This document shows, piece after piece, positions 43,555-51,741 of a stretch of 54,704 bases of DNA. The stretch comes from Paracoccaceae bacterium. GTDB taxonomy: Bacteria; Pseudomonadota; Alphaproteobacteria; Rhodobacterales; Rhodobacteraceae. The notes under the pieces are model-generated. The model worked only from the letters and a program-made list of their open reading frames with translations. It was not told where the DNA came from and searched no databases. The DNA is taken from contig JAGWVA010000024.1 of the NCBI GenBank assembly GCA_028875855.1, positions 1-54,704 of the forward strand. Reading direction: 5' to 3'. Each line of letters opens with the position of its first letter. The first letter of the stretch is position 1. Made by a program: the position numbers and the translations under genes.

Positions 43555-44559
43555 CTACATCCCCATCGCACCCTTGACGGCGGCGATGGTGTCCTTGCCG
43601 ATCCGGCCGGACATCTTGTCATAGACCGGGGCGAGGGTCTTGGCCCACTGGGCGCGTTCATCGTCGGACAGGGTGTAGAACTGGGTCGTGCCCGATGCCT
43701 TCATGGCGTCCAGTGCCTTGTCGTTCTCGTCCTTGGCGATGCCGTTGGCATAGTCAGTGGCCTCGGCCATGGCCTTTTCAAGCCCGGCGCGCACGTCCTT
43801 GGGCAGGCCGTCCCAGAACTGCTTGTTCACGATTACCGCGTAACCAAGATAGCCATGGTTCGACACGGTGGCGTGTTTCTGCACCTCGTTCATCTTCTGG
43901 GTATACATGTTCGAGGGCGGGTTCTCGGTGCCATCGACGACACCGGTCTGCAGCGCCTGATAGACCTCGCTGAAGGCCATGACCTGCGGCACGGCGCCAA
44001 GCTGGTTCATGTAGGCCGCGATCACCTTCGACGACTGGATTCGCATCTTCAGCCCGAGAAAGTCATCCGTCTTCTTCAGCGGGCTGTTGGCCGACATGAT
44101 CTTGAAGCCGTTGTCCCAATAGGCGAGCCCGGTGATCCCCTTCGTTTCGAGCTTGGACAGAAGCATCTTGCCCACCTCGCCCTGCGTCACCTTGCGCAGC
44201 GCGGCATAGTCGGTGAACAGGAACGGCAGGTCGAAGACCTCGAAGTGCTGCAATCCCAGCGGGCCGAACTTGGCCAGCGACGGGGCCAGCATCTGGACCG
44301 CGCCGAGTTGCAGCGCCTCCATCTCTTCCTTGTCCTTGTAAAGCTGGCTGTTGGGATAGACCTGAACGTCAACCGCGCCCTTGGTGTAGGCTTCCGCCAG
44401 TTCCTCGAATTTGGCGGCCCCCTTGCCCTTGGGCGTGTCGGGGGCAACGACGTGGCTGAACTTGATGATGATCTTGTCCTGAGCGACGGCAGGTGCGGCA
44501 AGGGACAGGGCAAGGGCGGTTGCGCCGGCAAGGGCGGCAAGTCTGCGACGTGTCAGCAT
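43555..44559 (-). CDS. dctP: TRAP C4-dicarboxylate-binding protein DctP
   Basis: A 334-residue periplasmic binding protein. Sec signal peptide (LAALAGATALALSLAAPAVA, cleavage about residue 26), then IIIKFSHVVAPDTPKGKGA, the Arg-containing ligand motif GLKMRIQSSKVIAAYMNQLG with the conserved binding Arg, and GVVDGTENPPSNMYTQK. Overall it closely resembles Rhodobacter capsulatus DctP (malate, succinate, fumarate). GGAGGAG lies 6 nt before the ATG. First gene of dctPQM and divergent from the sensor kinase gene. Confidence 0.93.
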   Translation of the reverse strand: MLTRRRLAALAGATALALSLAAPAVAQDKIIIKFSHVVAPDTPKGKGAAKFEELAEAYTKGAVDVQVYPNSQLYKDKEEMEALQLGAVQMLAPSLAKFGPLGLQHFEVFDLPFLFTDYAALRKVTQGEVGKMLLSKLETKGITGLAYWDNGFKIMSANSPLKKTDDFLGLKMRIQSSKVIAAYMNQLGAVPQVMAFSEVYQALQTGVVDGTENPPSNMYTQKMNEVQKHATVSNHGYLGYAVIVNKQFWDGLPKDVRAGLEKAMAEATDYANGIAKDENDKALDAMKASGTTQFYTLSDDERAQWAKTLAPVYDKMSGRIGKDTIAAVKGAMGM

Positions 44560-44576
44560 GTTGATCTCCTCCAGCT

Positions 44577-44596
44577 ATCCGCCCTCCTCGGCGGAT
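44577..44596. promoter_or_regulatory. Inverted repeat in dctP leader / dctP-dctS intergenic region
   Basis: Perfect 7-bp inverted repeat ATCCGCC-CTCCTC-GGCGGAT in the 90-nt divergent space. On the dctP transcript the loop reads GAGGAG, resembling the true ribosome site just downstream. It may be an operator for the response regulator or an RNA hairpin. Confidence 0.45.
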
Positions 44597-44649
44597 TGCC
44601 TATCGTGATGCCGCAGCCGGGCACAGCCGCGCTATTGTGGCTTTCCGCA

Positions 44650-46728
44650 ATGGACAAGTCCTTGCTCCGCTGGAAAGAATGGCGCGTGTCCATCGGGGAG
44701 GGTGCGCACACGTCCGGCAAAAAGATCAACCCGCCTGCGCAGGATGCGCCGGGGCAGGGCCCGGATTTCGGGCCGACCGACAGCCTGATGGGCGCGCGGC
44801 GATGGGATCTGCTGTCGGTCATTCCGCTGGTGGCAATCGTCGCCCTTGTCGCCCTTGTCGCCACGCTCGTCTGGGTGGTCGGCCGCGCCGATGACGAACG
44901 GGCCCGGACCAAGCTTGCCACGGATGCGCTCTGGGTCGAACAGACCCTGCGTTTCCAGTTGGCGGTGGACGAGGACATGCTGGTCAGGCTCGCACTCGAC
45001 GCGGCGTCGGGCACGTCGATGGAGACGCTGAAGAACCGCGCGCGGCTGCATATCGCGGCCAACCCGGAAACGCTTTCGGTCCAGTGGTTCGACAAGACCG
45101 GCGCGCTGACCGCCTCCGTGCCGCAGGACATGGCCCCGGCGGCCCGACCGCTGGTCGAGAGGCTGCTGCGGTCCGCGGCGATCACCGCCCGGCCCGTCTA
45201 TGGACCGGTCGAAGGCGGCACCGTCACGCTGGCGTTGCGCCGCACGGCGGGCAGGGGCGGGGTCGTCGTCGCCACGGTGGCGCTGCCGATCATGCTGGAC
45301 CGCCACATCCCGTGGTGGATCGCCGAGCAATATGCCGTCCGCATCTTCGACGCCAGCCACACGCTGGCCGAACGCGCCCGCCGTCCGCTCGCCTACGGCG
45401 CGCCGTTCCACACGATCAGCTTCGACCCGCCGCTTGCGGGCACCAGCTTGGAGATCACCGCCTATGACCGGCCCGACGCCGTCGGCCACGAGGCGTTGCT
45501 GGGCGCCATTCTGGGGCTTGCGGGCTTTGCCGTTCTGGCGCTGCTGGTGGTGCAGAGAAATGCCGCGCATCGCCGCCGGGCCGAAGAACGGCTGCGCGCC
45601 GAGATGGCCTTTCGCCGGTCGATGGAGGAAAGCCTGACCGTCGGCCTGCGCGCCAAGGATCACGACGGGCGCATCCTTTATGTCAACGCCGCCTTCTGCA
45701 AACTGGTCGGCCTGCCCGCCGACCGGCTGATCGGGCACCGGCCGCCCATGCCCTACTGGTCGCCCGACGCCGTCGAGGAAACCCTTGCCCGTCAGCGCGC
45801 CCTCGCCACCGGCCCCGCCGCGCCGCAAAGCTTCGAGACCCGGTTCCGCCGCGCCGACGGGTCTGAAATCATGGTGCAGGTCTATGAGGCGCCCCTGATC
45901 GACGCCGCCGGGCGACACCACGGCTGGATGGGGTCCATCATCGACATCACCGAGGCCCGCCGCGCCGCCCGAACGGCCCGGGCGCAGGAGGAAAGCCTGG
46001 CGCGCACCGCCCGGCTGGTCACGCTGGGGGAAATGGCCTCGACGCTGGCGCATGAGCTGAACCAGCCGCTGGGGGCCATCGCATCCTATGCCGCGGGCGG
46101 GCTGAACCTTGTCGATGCGGGGCAGACGGACTCGCCCATGGTCAGGACCGCGTTCGAGAAGCTGGGCGCGCAGGCCCGGCGCGCGGGCCTCATCATCCGC
46201 CGCATCCAGGACTTCGTGAAGAAGCGCGAACCGCACCTGCTGCCGCTTGATCTGGCCGAGGTGGCAGGCGATGCCGTCGCCCTGATGGCCGCCGAGGCGC
46301 GGGAAAAGCGGGTAAAGCTGACGCTGGAGGTCGAGGACACGCCGCATGACCCGGTGATGGCCGACCGCATCCTGCTGGAACAGGTGATGGTCAACCTGAT
46401 CCGCAACGGGATGGAGGCGATGGCCGAAGGCCCGCGGCATGGCGACCGGCTGACCCTGCGGATCGCCCCCGAGGACGGGAGGCTGCGGCTGGACATCATC
46501 GATCAGGGGCCGGGCATCCCCCCGGAACTGGAAGGGCGGCTTTACGATCCCTTCGACAGCACCAAGGCGCAGGGCATGGGAATGGGGCTGAACATCTGCC
46601 GCTCCATCGCCGAATTGCTGCACGCCAGCCTCAGCCACGCCCCGAACCCCGGCGGGGGCACCGTCTTTACCCTGCGCCTGCCCGTCGCGCAGACGGCCAG
46701 CCTTCCCGCAGAAGGATCGCCCGCATGA
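44650..46728 (+). CDS. dctS: Sensor histidine kinase, DctS/DctB-like
   Basis: A 692-residue membrane kinase: membrane segment 1 at about 53-77, periplasmic sensor region about 78-280, membrane segment 2 about 281-302, PAS domain about 320-440 (RILYVNAAFCKLVGLPADRL), phospho-acceptor His468 in STLAHELNQPLG, and an ATP-binding domain (N-box NLIRNGMEAM, G-boxes DQGPGIP and GMGMGLNICRSI). Start at ATG 44650; ATG 44788 would remove a cytoplasmic tail only. The frame is open further upstream inside antisense dctP, but this is not coding. Position and partners match R. capsulatus dctS, which senses C4-dicarboxylates. Confidence 0.88.
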   Translation: MDKSLLRWKEWRVSIGEGAHTSGKKINPPAQDAPGQGPDFGPTDSLMGARRWDLLSVIPLVAIVALVALVATLVWVVGRADDERARTKLATDALWVEQTLRFQLAVDEDMLVRLALDAASGTSMETLKNRARLHIAANPETLSVQWFDKTGALTASVPQDMAPAARPLVERLLRSAAITARPVYGPVEGGTVTLALRRTAGRGGVVVATVALPIMLDRHIPWWIAEQYAVRIFDASHTLAERARRPLAYGAPFHTISFDPPLAGTSLEITAYDRPDAVGHEALLGAILGLAGFAVLALLVVQRNAAHRRRAEERLRAEMAFRRSMEESLTVGLRAKDHDGRILYVNAAFCKLVGLPADRLIGHRPPMPYWSPDAVEETLARQRALATGPAAPQSFETRFRRADGSEIMVQVYEAPLIDAAGRHHGWMGSIIDITEARRAARTARAQEESLARTARLVTLGEMASTLAHELNQPLGAIASYAAGGLNLVDAGQTDSPMVRTAFEKLGAQARRAGLIIRRIQDFVKKREPHLLPLDLAEVAGDAVALMAAEAREKRVKLTLEVEDTPHDPVMADRILLEQVMVNLIRNGMEAMAEGPRHGDRLTLRIAPEDGRLRLDIIDQGPGIPPELEGRLYDPFDSTKAQGMGMGLNICRSIAELLHASLSHAPNPGGGTVFTLRLPVAQTASLPAEGSPA

Positions 46729-47354
46729 CCGACCCCGGCCCGCTTGCCGTTCACATCGTCGATGACGAAGACGCGCTCCGCGACAGTCTTGCGTTCCTCT
46801 TCGCCTCGCGCGGGATCGCGTCCCGGCTCTGGCCCTCGGGCGAGGCGTTCCTCGCCGCCTGGCCGCAGGCCGATTGCGGCTGCATCATCCTGGACGTGCG
46901 GATGGAGGGGCAGTCTGGCCCGCAGGTTCTGGATGCGCTCATCCGCACCGAGGGCCGCGCGGCCGACCTGCCGCCGGTGATCTTCCTGACCGGGCATGCC
47001 GATGTGCCGCTTGCCGTGCAAAGCCTGAAAAGCGGGGCCTTCGACTTTCTGGAAAAGCCGTTCAACGACAACCAGATCGTCGATCTTGCCTTGCGCGCGA
47101 TGGATCTGCACCGCAGCCGCGCGGTCGAGGCCGACACGCGCCAGACGATCGCCGCGCGTTTCGCGACCCTCTCCGCCCGCGAGATCGAGGTGATGGACCT
47201 GATCCTCGAGGGGCAGCTCAACAAGCAGATCGCCGACCGGCTCGGAATCGCCATGCGCACCGTCGAGGTCCACCGCTCGCGCGTGCTGCAAAAGACGGGC
47301 GCGCGCAACTCGGTCGAACTGGCGCAGATGAAGGCGCGTATCGCGGGCGGGTAG
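46725..47354 (+). CDS. dctR: Response regulator, FixJ/NarL type, DctR-like
   Basis: A 209-residue regulator: receiver domain (residues 1-125; acidic Asp13/Asp14 in VDDED, phospho-acceptor Asp57 in CIILDVRM, Lys in FLEKPFND) and LuxR-type helix-turn-helix (about 143-205; LSAREIEVMDLILEGQLNKQ, MRTVEVHRSRVLQKTG). ATGA overlap with the kinase gene makes it the cognate partner. It probably activates dctPQM when C4-dicarboxylates are present, as in R. capsulatus. Confidence 0.9.
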   Translation: MTDPGPLAVHIVDDEDALRDSLAFLFASRGIASRLWPSGEAFLAAWPQADCGCIILDVRMEGQSGPQVLDALIRTEGRAADLPPVIFLTGHADVPLAVQSLKSGAFDFLEKPFNDNQIVDLALRAMDLHRSRAVEADTRQTIAARFATLSAREIEVMDLILEGQLNKQIADRLGIAMRTVEVHRSRVLQKTGARNSVELAQMKARIAGG

Positions 47355-47432
47355 GTCGGGGGGCGATCCAGGCCCGCTGATGCAAGAACGGCGGATCGGT
47401 GAATCGGTGGGGGCGCCTGCCTGCCCCATGGG

Positions 47433-47458
47433 AAAGACCGCGCCTGCGCGGCGCGGTC
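47433..47458 (-). terminator. Terminator-like hairpin downstream of MFS gene
   Basis: Perfect 9-bp inverted repeat GACCGCGCC (47436-47444), 5-nt loop, GGCGCGGTC (47450-47458). Read on the minus strand it is followed by TTTCC, so it best fits termination of the MFS transcript about 100 nt after its stop. It lies in the 204-nt convergent space 47355-47558, which holds nothing else evident. Confidence 0.6.
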
Positions 47459-47558
47459 AGAAGGGCTCAAAGCCGCTTTCGCCTTTTCCGGGCCAAGCCA
47501 TGTGTCGGTCGAACCCCCCGTCGGGGCCGCCACGGCTTGACCCTTCGCGCGCCGTCCG

Positions 47559-48848
47559 TCAGTCGAGGTCCCGCCGGGACATCTCCTTGATGCCGAACAG
47601 GGCAAGCACCGTCGCCGCGCAACAGGCCACCACATACCAGGCGGGCGCCATCGGGTCACCGCTCACCCGGATCATCCAGGTCACGATGAACTGGCCGAAG
47701 CCGCCGAAGATCGCGACGCCGAGCGCATAGACCAGCGACATGCCGGTGGCCCGGACCTCGGCCGGAAAGATCTCGGCCAGCGTGATGATGATCGTCGCCC
47801 CGCCCCCCGCGTTCAGGGAGCCGAGAAAGAACACGACGCCCAGCAACATCGGAAGCGTCGGGTTGGCGTTCAGCAGCAGGAAGGCCGGATAGATCGTGAC
47901 CGCCAGCAGAACATACGAGACCCACGCCACCGGTTTGCGCCCGATACGGTCAGACACCGCACCCGCAATCGGCGCGATGACTAGCGTCACGAGGCCGGCG
48001 GCAAGCCCCGCAAACAGGGCGGTCTTCGGCGGCATGTGCAATTGGCGCACGGCATAGGTGGACATGTAAAGCACCACGATCGCGTTCGCGGCGGTGCCGC
48101 CGATGATCATCATCACCCCAAGGACGACCTTGCCCATGTGCTGCTTGAAGGTCAGCGACAGCGAGCTGACGCCACGCGTGCGGGCATCGTCCTCGTTCGC
48201 ATGGGTTTCGCGCAGCGCGCTGCGAAGCCACAGGCCGATCGGAACGATGAAGATGCCCATCAGGAACGGGATGCGCCATCCCCAGGCCTTGACCTCGGGC
48301 GCGGGCAGGACGGTGTTGATCGTCACGGCGAAGGCCGCCGCGGCGAGAACCGCCAGACCCTGGCTTGCCAATTGCCAGCTGCCGTAGAAGCCGCGTTCGT
48401 CCTTGGGGGCATATTCCGCAAGCAGGGTCGTCGAGGCACCCACCTCGCCGCCGGCCGAAAAGCCCTGAAGCAGTCGCGCCACGACGATCAGGAAGGGCGC
48501 GACCGGGCCGATCTGCGCATAGGTCGGAAGCAAACCGATCATCGCCGTGCCTACGGCCATCAGGAACAGCGTCAGAATGGTCGCCTTCTTGCGTCCCTTG
48601 CGGTCGGCATAGGCGCCCAGCACCACCCCACCCAGCGGGCGCAGGACGAAGCCCACGCCATAGGTCGCAAGCGAAAGCATCAACTGCACAGTCGCGTTCT
48701 CGGCCGGGAAGAACAGGGCCCCGATGGTCCCGGCGAAAAAGCTGAAAATCACGAAGTCATAGAATTCCAGCGCGTTGCCGATCGTGCAGGCGGCAATAAG
48801 CTGGGCTTTCCCCATCCGGGGCTCGGCAACAAACGTCGTCGATGTCAT
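47559..48848 (-). CDS. MFS transporter, metabolite:H+ symporter (MHS) family
   Basis: A 429-residue permease with 12 membrane segments. MHS-type motifs: CTIGNALEFYDFVIFSFFAG in helix 1 and RPLGGVVLGAYADRKGRKKA in the loop between helices 2 and 3, with a second related motif SDRIGRKP between helices 8 and 9. Relatives carry citrate, alpha-ketoglutarate, shikimate, betaine or aromatic acids with protons. The ATG at 48848 follows GAGGAA; the open frame up to 48926 gives a random tail. Divergent from the marR gene. An aromatic or organic acid substrate is plausible but unproven. Confidence 0.9.
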   Translation of the reverse strand: MTSTTFVAEPRMGKAQLIAACTIGNALEFYDFVIFSFFAGTIGALFFPAENATVQLMLSLATYGVGFVLRPLGGVVLGAYADRKGRKKATILTLFLMAVGTAMIGLLPTYAQIGPVAPFLIVVARLLQGFSAGGEVGASTTLLAEYAPKDERGFYGSWQLASQGLAVLAAAAFAVTINTVLPAPEVKAWGWRIPFLMGIFIVPIGLWLRSALRETHANEDDARTRGVSSLSLTFKQHMGKVVLGVMMIIGGTAANAIVVLYMSTYAVRQLHMPPKTALFAGLAAGLVTLVIAPIAGAVSDRIGRKPVAWVSYVLLAVTIYPAFLLLNANPTLPMLLGVVFFLGSLNAGGGATIIITLAEIFPAEVRATGMSLVYALGVAIFGGFGQFIVTWMIRVSGDPMAPAWYVVACCAATVLALFGIKEMSRRDLD

Positions 48849-49023
48849 CAACCGTTCCTCATGTCCAAAGCTCAGCGCCCTTGCGTTGCATAGCCGCCAT
48901 GCGCTGCCGGCATAGGATTGCCCCATGTCATCTCAAGATGCAACTATTGACTTTGGCAACTTGCGTGGAATGCAAACATCTCTTGCTGCAACAAATGCTT
49001 GGCTGTAGTTTCAGGCTTTTGGG
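48849..49023. promoter_or_regulatory. Divergent MFS / marR control region
   Basis: 175 nt with several short dyads that could serve a MarR-type repressor: CATCT-CA-AGATG (48929-48940), TTGC-N7-GCAA (48961-48975) and TTGC-T-GCAA (48983-48991). A TTGACT at 48947-48952 could be a -35. Assignment is tentative. Confidence 0.35.
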
Positions 49024-49545
49024 ATGGGAACCATGCTGCGGCAAAGCCTGACCTATCAGATGGCGTCGATCTCGGAGGATTCGATTCGTCCCGCCTCGCG
49101 GTTGTTCCGCAGTCGCTTCGGGCTTGACGTCCACGAACTCCGTGTCCTGCGGCTGATCGACGATCAGCCCGGGGTCACGTTCACATCCCTCGCGGCCCAG
49201 ACCAAATTCGAACGCTCGGCCACGTCGCGGATTCTGGCGCGGCTCATCAAGGCAGGCCTTGCGCGGCGCGAAATCGATGAAGCCGATGCCCGCCATTTCA
49301 AGATGTTCGTGACGGCGGAAGGGCAGGCGCTTCGGCAGCGCGCCGATCCCCTCAGTCTGGAATTGGAAGAGATGATCCTCGCCGCGCTTCCCGAGGCCGA
49401 GCGGCGGCAGTTTCGCGCCTCGCTCGACAAGGTCACGGCGTGGCTGGCGAACCACTTTCAGGAACACCTCGCCGAGCGGTATCCCGAAGCGCTCGATGCG
49501 AGCCAGCGGCGCCTGATCCGCGCGGCAAAGAAGCGTGATGCCTGA
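49024..49545 (+). CDS. MarR family transcriptional regulator
   Basis: A 173-residue winged-helix regulator. DNA-binding core about residues 45-105: FTSLAAQTKFERSATSRILA (recognition region) and RLIKAGLARREIDEADARHF (wing). Helical dimerisation ends on both sides. ATG 49024 is used; ATG 49033 is equally possible and has GGGA at better spacing. It is divergent from the MFS gene and upstream of the M20 amidohydrolase, and could control either or both. Ligands in this family are often aromatic acids. Confidence 0.87.
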   Translation: MGTMLRQSLTYQMASISEDSIRPASRLFRSRFGLDVHELRVLRLIDDQPGVTFTSLAAQTKFERSATSRILARLIKAGLARREIDEADARHFKMFVTAEGQALRQRADPLSLELEEMILAALPEAERRQFRASLDKVTAWLANHFQEHLAERYPEALDASQRRLIRAAKKRDA

Positions 49546-49566
49546 CGCCGCTCCCGATGCGGCGTC
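49544..49566 (+). terminator. Hairpin at the end of marR
   Basis: Perfect 8-bp inverted repeat GACGCCGC (49544-49551), loop TCCCGAT, GCGGCGTC (49559-49566), overlapping the marR stop codon. No T-run follows, so it may only attenuate. Confidence 0.5.
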
Positions 49567-49590
49567 ACGCCTGCCCGGATGCCCCTTGCG

Positions 49591-49622
49591 GTAAATTGAT
49601 TGCAATTTACAACAATTGCAAT
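49591..49622. promoter_or_regulatory. AT-rich operator-like repeats before M20 gene
   Basis: Perfect inverted repeat GTAAATTG (49591-49598), spacer ATTG, CAATTTAC (49603-49610), followed by a second copy of the ATTGCAAT palindrome (49615-49622). An island of AT in a very GC-rich sequence, about 100 nt before the M20 start; looks like a repressor operator. Confidence 0.5.
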
Positions 49623-49723
49623 TTCACGTAAAGATGCGGGGGCGGAAGGATGGCCCGCCATCTTCCGACCGTCTGATCCGTCCGTCCCGACCCGCCGGGC
49701 GGCGCGTCCTCCAGCGAAAGAGA

Positions 49724-50887
49724 ATGACCATGAATGCCATCGTCCGGAACATGGAAGCCTATCGCGAGGATATGACGCGTTGGTTCACGCATCTGCACAG
49801 CCACCCGGAACTTTCGATGCAGGAGCGCGACACGTCGCACTTCATCGCGGAACTCTTGCGATCCTGGGGTTACGATGTCGCGGAAGGCGTCGGACGGCAT
49901 GGGGTGGTTGCCTCGATGACGGTCGGCAGCGGCGGTGCCGCGATCGGCCTGCGCGCCGATGTCGATGCCCTGCCGATCCAGGAGGCCAACGATCTTCCCT
50001 ACAAAAGCCGGACCCCCGGCGTGTCGCATCTGTGTGGCCATGATGGCCATACGACGATGCTGCTTGGGGCGGCAAAATACCTTGCCGACCGACGGACCTT
50101 CAGCGGCACGGTGCGGCTGATCTTCCAGCCCGGAGAAGAGACGATGGAAGGCGCCCCCGCCATGATCGCCGACGGGCTGTTCGACCGCTTTCCCGTCGAT
50201 GCGGTGTTCGGCCTGCACAACATGCCCGGCCTCGAAAAGGGCAGGTTCCATTTCGCCGCCGGAGAGGTCATGGCGGCCGTGGACAACTGGGACATCGAGC
50301 TGACCGGCAAGGGCGGTCACGGATCGATGCCGGAACATTCCATTGATCCCGTGGTCGCCGGGGCCTCTCTGGTCATGGCCTTGCAGACCATCGTGTCGCG
50401 CAACGTCTCGCCGCAGAACCGGGCCGTGGTGACGGTGGGCGCCTTCCTTGCCGGGAACGCCGGCAACGTGATCCCGCAGAGCGCATGCCTGCGCCTGTCG
50501 ATCCGGACCACGACACCCGAAGATCGGGATCTCGTGCTGGCAAGGGTGCGCGCCACCGCCCGGGCCCAGGCCGAGAGCTTTGGCTGTGCCCTGACGATCC
50601 GCGAAGGTCAGCCCGGCGCCGTTCTCGTCAACGACGCGGGCGAGACGCAACGCGCCTGCGACATCGCGCGCGCGGCCTTCGGCGACGCCAATGTCGTTTT
50701 CCCCGGGCCGACCTTTCTGGGGTCGGAAGACTTCGCCTTCATGCTTCAGGCGCGCAAGGGCACTTATTGCTTCATCGGCAACGGAAACACCAAGATGGTT
50801 CACCATCCCGAATACGTTTTCGATCAGGACATCCTGCCGATTGGCGCCGCCTACTGGGTCGCCCTGACCGAGGCCATGCTGAAATGA
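49724..50887 (+). CDS. M20 family amidohydrolase (hippurate hydrolase/HipO-like)
   Basis: A 387-residue metallo-amidohydrolase of the M20D group, which removes acyl groups from N-acyl amino acids or similar amides. Motifs: GLRADVDALPIQE (catalytic Asp), CGHDGHTTMLLGAAKYLA (metal ligands), QPGEETMEGAPAMIADG (metal Glu), FGLHNMPGL, and GSEDFAFML near the C-terminus. Start at ATG 49724; a second ATG 6 nt on is possible. No signal peptide. Sits between a MarR regulator and a TRIC channel gene. An aromatic N-acyl substrate would fit the nearby cat genes, but that is inference. Confidence 0.9.
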   Translation: MTMNAIVRNMEAYREDMTRWFTHLHSHPELSMQERDTSHFIAELLRSWGYDVAEGVGRHGVVASMTVGSGGAAIGLRADVDALPIQEANDLPYKSRTPGVSHLCGHDGHTTMLLGAAKYLADRRTFSGTVRLIFQPGEETMEGAPAMIADGLFDRFPVDAVFGLHNMPGLEKGRFHFAAGEVMAAVDNWDIELTGKGGHGSMPEHSIDPVVAGASLVMALQTIVSRNVSPQNRAVVTVGAFLAGNAGNVIPQSACLRLSIRTTTPEDRDLVLARVRATARAQAESFGCALTIREGQPGAVLVNDAGETQRACDIARAAFGDANVVFPGPTFLGSEDFAFMLQARKGTYCFIGNGNTKMVHHPEYVFDQDILPIGAAYWVALTEAMLK

Positions 50888-51026
50888 TGCCGCCATCGGG
50901 TCACGGTTTGCAGTGTTCGACAGCCCGCGCCCCGGTCCCGAGCGATCATGGCGCCCTCCTCGTGTGCCTGTCGCGCGGTGACACGTCGGGTGTGCCCGAT
51001 GCCGCCCTGGCCGGGAGGACGCGCGC

Positions 51027-51680
51027 ATGACCAATATCGCATCGGTCCTGTCCCTGCTCGACCTTGCCTCGTCGCTTGTATTCGCCGTCACCGGCGCCCT
51101 CGTCGCGTCGCGCAAGCAGATGGATATCGTCGGCTTCCTCTGGCTTGGCATGGTCACGGGGGTGGGCGGGGGCACATTGCGCGACCTGTTGCTGCGTGTG
51201 CCTGTCTTCTGGGTGGTCGATCCCACGCCCGTGGCGGTGTGTCTGGGGGCGGCGGCCGTGGTGCATTTCTCGGCGCACTGGGTGACGTCGCGCTATCGCC
51301 TGCTCCTGTATCTCGATGCCTTCGGCATGGCGCTCGTGTGCATCGCGGGAACGGCGAAGGGGCTCGATGCCGGCGCGGGGCCGCTGGTCGCGCTTGTCAT
51401 GGGGGTCATCACCGCGGCGGTCGGGGGCATCCTGCGCGACCTTCTTGGACAAGAGCCCTCGATCGTCTTGCGCCGTGAAATCTACGTCTCCGCCGCGGCG
51501 GCGGGGTCGGCGCTGTTCCTGCTCTCGAACGCGCTGGGCACGCCAAGGCTTTGGGCCATGGCCGCAGGGCTGCTTGTCGCCTTCGCGATCCGGAGTTTCG
51601 CCATCCGCTTCGACTGGGCCCTGCCCATCTATCGGCCGCGGCCGGGACGCATCCCGGACCAGCATGGCAACGTGAAGTGA
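51027..51680 (+). CDS. Trimeric intracellular cation channel (TRIC/YicG) family membrane protein
   Basis: A 217-residue protein with seven membrane helices in two repeats. Each repeat carries the TRIC hallmark: TGVGGGTLRDLL (residues about 45-56) and AAVGGILRDLLG (about 130-141). The first helix includes LVFAVTGALVASRK. Bacterial members form trimeric cation channels; some have been linked to glycine transport. It lies 139 nt after the M20 gene. No clear functional link to neighbours. Confidence 0.9.
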   Translation: MTNIASVLSLLDLASSLVFAVTGALVASRKQMDIVGFLWLGMVTGVGGGTLRDLLLRVPVFWVVDPTPVAVCLGAAAVVHFSAHWVTSRYRLLLYLDAFGMALVCIAGTAKGLDAGAGPLVALVMGVITAAVGGILRDLLGQEPSIVLRREIYVSAAAAGSALFLLSNALGTPRLWAMAAGLLVAFAIRSFAIRFDWALPIYRPRPGRIPDQHGNVK

Positions 51681-51691
51681 CGCACCCGCGC

Positions 51692-51741
51692 CGCGGCCCT
51701 GTCGCCTGGCGTCCCTGACGGGCATCCCGCACCGGGCCGCG
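51692..51741. terminator. Possible bidirectional hairpin between TRIC and catR genes
   Basis: Arms CGCGGCCC (51692-51699) and GGGCCGCG (51734-51741) are perfectly complementary but 34 nt apart, in the convergent space. Long loop and no T-run make it weak. Confidence 0.3.

Noticed and set aside
43855-44649. 265-codon N-terminal extension of the sensor kinase
   Set aside because: It runs antisense through dctP and carries no domain; the kinase has a sound start at 44650.
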